Shown: positions 62,051-64,000 of the stretch, piece by piece
Position numbering within the stretch: the first letter of the stretch is position 1
Layout of the letters: every line of letters starts with the position of its first letter
DNA from: Amoebidium appalachense
Taxonomy: Eukaryota > Ichthyosporea
DNA length: 64,000 nt
NCBI GenBank assembly: GCA_963693365.1
Contig: CAVNZM010000006.1
Span: 3,596,001-3,660,000, forward strand
Direction of reading: 5' to 3'
Position numbers and translations under genes: made by a program
The notes under the pieces: model-generated
What the model was told of the DNA's origin: nothing
What the model saw: only the letters and a program-made list of their open reading frames with translations
The model's database searches: none

Positions 62051-62971
62051 ATCTTGGGGGAAGGCAGGGGAAAGCGAAATGAGAGCGAGAAAAGAAATTC
62101 ATTGACTTCCATGTCAGACTGGCGTTTTTGTCGTGTGCTGTGTACTATGTGTTGTACCACCGGGTGGCGCGGGCCGGGGGGGGGGGGGGGGGGGGAGAGG
62201 GAGGGGGGGGGAGGGGGGGAGGGGGGAGTCCTTTCTCAGGAAAGAGCGAGCACAGACACATGAGCTTCGCATATGTCCTCCCCCCCCCCCCCCCCCCCCA
62301 AAAAAAAAAAAAAAAAAAAAAACACCCACGTTTTGCATGCCTCTTGCAGAAGAATGAAGTTGGGACCCGGGAAGTTTCTTTGTTTCCCCCCGTTTATCAC
62401 CAAAAGCGATATCATCAGAGGGGAATCATTTTCGTGCCAACTTGCCCCGACCGTCGGTTGCGACATCGTACTATGAGCGAAACCGCCCTTTAAGGCTAAT
62501 ATATGAACGATTCCTATTGGTAGTCATTAGCAGTCATCATTATACTACAAACGTGTAGATACGCTTGCGGGTCTTTCGAATTCACAAACGGTCAACATCA
62601 CGTGACGGTTGATCCCGACTGGGCCGGCACCCGGCCCTGCTGTGGCTCGGTATCAGTGTTCAAACTGAATCGAAGCTAGGCTGCAACAATAGAGCGAATC
62701 TACCAAACATCTATCTTCCGGCTTATTGAGTTCATTTAGCCGTTGCTAGCCTGTCGTTTGTGTCAACAATCAGCAATGCACGTGCATTCCAGTCATCTTG
62801 CCTTATTAGGCATGATCATAGTCCTGGAGCTCAGTCTTCAGCATCTTGGCAGCATGCACCACAATGTTCGGCCGCCAGTCTCCCTATACCGTCCCTTGGA
62901 CCCCTGCTGACTCGTCCATTTCTTGACCTCCCAGGGGCCCTGCGGTACATAAATTGCCATTAGGACCCGAT
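62051..62971. other. Region between the NBR1-like gene and the repeat ORF
   Basis: G tracts at 62,175-62,227 and a C/A compound tract at 62,281-62,320, then unique sequence. 62351-62476 is an alternative terminal exon for the NBR1-like gene (acceptor CTCTTGCAG, open to TGA). No other exon is supported. Confidence 0.45.
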
Positions 62972-63310
62972 ATGGCTGCCCGTCGGCCTAAACTAGATAA
63001 TGTGGCACCCTATAAAGTGCAGATCCGGCCTGAGGCTCCCAGGCCCAAGCCTCCACTAGATAACGTGGCACCCGATAAAGCCCCTGTCCCACCTGAGGCT
63101 CTCGAGTTGAAGCCTCAACTAGAAAACTTTGCATCTGATAAAGCTCCCGTCGCCTCTGAGGCTCCCGGGGCCAAGCCTCAACAAGATAATGTGCCAAAAT
63201 TAAAAAAAGCCCGTCGGCCTCCCGGGCCCAAGCCTACTTACGGAGAGTATTTGACAAGCTGGCATGTTAGCAACGGGACGGAGTATACTCAAAAGCAAAA
63301 AGATCAGTAA
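62972..63310 (+). CDS. Pro/Lys-rich protein with 21-residue tandem repeats
   Basis: An intronless ORF of 112 codons starting MAARRPKLDNV (the only nearby ATG in frame) and ending at TAA 63308-63310. Residues about 6-75 hold three and a half copies of a 21-aa unit: KPPLDNVAPDKAPVPPEALE, KPQLENFASDKAPVASEAPG and shorter flanking copies; the DNA repeats at 63 bp. The tail (PTYGEYLTSWHVSNGTEY) is not repetitive. The copies have diverged at DNA level while the frame stayed open, which argues for coding. No signal peptide or membrane segment. Family unknown; it could be one exon of a longer gene. Confidence 0.45.
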   Translation: MAARRPKLDNVAPYKVQIRPEAPRPKPPLDNVAPDKAPVPPEALELKPQLENFASDKAPVASEAPGAKPQQDNVPKLKKARRPPGPKPTYGEYLTSWHVSNGTEYTQKQKDQ

Positions 63311-64000
63311 GCAGTTGTGTGCCTCCTGGAAGTTGGTTCATGATACACTTTGTTGGCCAGTTTCCTATCTTGTCATCTTGTCAACAACATACCTGTATAA
63401 ATTAAACGTGCAAGCATCAACCAATGGAAACTATGATAAAAAACTTAAATCGCGACCTGTTTATTGCTTTACGCAGCCCAGGTATCACAGTGTATTCTCG
63501 CAGACAGTGTCCCGTCGACCTCTCCACGATATAATGCCTTTTAGGGCTGCATAACCAAGTTCGAGTCCCGGCACTCACCACCTTTTTCTTTTTACTTTTA
63601 CATTTATTATCATCGTTATTCTTATTGGCGTTGTTGTTCATTATACGCCAGTTTGTGATGGCTAAGTGGGAGCGTAGAATATATTGCTTGGCTCTATATT
63701 GAGCGGCTGGAGGTTTTTGCTGTCTGAGATTTCAGATTTTTAATCCAAATCCGCGAAGAGTCCATAAAATCTACACTTCATTTAGAAGACTGGCTTAGGC
63801 CTCATATTTGATTAACATTTAGCATATACAGCAATACGCATTATTTGTATAAGCGACACTGGGGTGTCCGGCGCTTATCATGGCATGGTCACAACATGAG
63901 ATATTCTAGGTTTGCCTTAGACTATGGATTCGAGAAATTGGCGGTCGAAGCCCAAGCCAGTTTCAAAGTTTTTGCTGATTTTAACAACGAGGCCGGTTTC
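63311..64000. other. No gene recognised
   Basis: Unique sequence without long simple repeats. No exon or RNA gene is supported. Confidence 0.5.

Noticed and set aside
62351-62476. Alternative last exon of the NBR1-like gene
   Set aside because: It fits phase and is open to a stop, but the nearer exon at 61939 also fits; neither has family-specific residues, so I kept the nearer one and noted the other.
63480-63592. GTTCGAGTCCCGG followed by ACCA-like sequence, resembling a tRNA 3' end
   Set aside because: The T-stem arms do not pair and no acceptor or D arm can be drawn upstream; the A-box-like TGGCTAAGTGG at 63659 lies downstream.

Overview
This window is nuclear DNA of a eukaryote. Every recognisable protein is split by GT-AG spliceosomal introns of roughly 0.3-1.8 kb, and I could assemble most genes with consistent intron phases. 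Exons are short non-repetitive islands (about 12% of the window). Almost everything else is simple repeat: (CA/GT)n, (CT/GA)n, and very long G or C homopolymers, the longest about 80 bases. I see no bacterial operons, CRISPR arrays or rRNA. The proteins (QTRT1-like, Mdj1/DNAJA3-like, NBR1-like, and a DUF924+TilS fusion) suggest a protist or early-branching lineage, but I cannot name the organism.

Layout. 1-95: last exon of an unrecognised plus-strand gene. 1230-2252: non-autonomous PIF/Harbinger-type DNA transposon. 4095-6366 (-): longin-like gene, two exons recovered, 5' end not found. 8859-9014: short hAT-type MITE. 10538-20429 (-): mitochondrial type-I DnaJ, 11 exons. 21764-23870 (-): trihelix (Myb/SANT-like) transcription factor, 3 exons. 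25602-41031 (-): 21-exon gene fusing DUF924 to a TilS-like PP-loop ATPase. 41727-50101 (+): QTRT1-type tRNA-guanine transglycosylase, 11 exons. 50238-51240 (+): possible two-exon coiled-coil ORF. 53472-55564 (-): small mitochondrial protein. 56561-62050 (+): NBR1-like PB1-ZZ-FW protein. 62972-63310 (+): ORF with 21-residue tandem repeats.

Functional links. The DUF924-TilS gene and the transglycosylase gene are head to head, with 695 bp between start codons. Both families modify the wobble base (position 34) of tRNA. DnaJ and the 190-aa protein carry mitochondrial-type N-termini.

Repeats. A dispersed family of about 140 bp (17 copies plus a fragment) always abuts G/C tracts. The simple-repeat tracts show a strong polarity: (GT)n or Tn precedes Gn, equivalently Cn precedes (AC)n or An. 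This suggests retroposon tails. Two conserved genes each have one surplus base, in a G or C run inside a coding exon.
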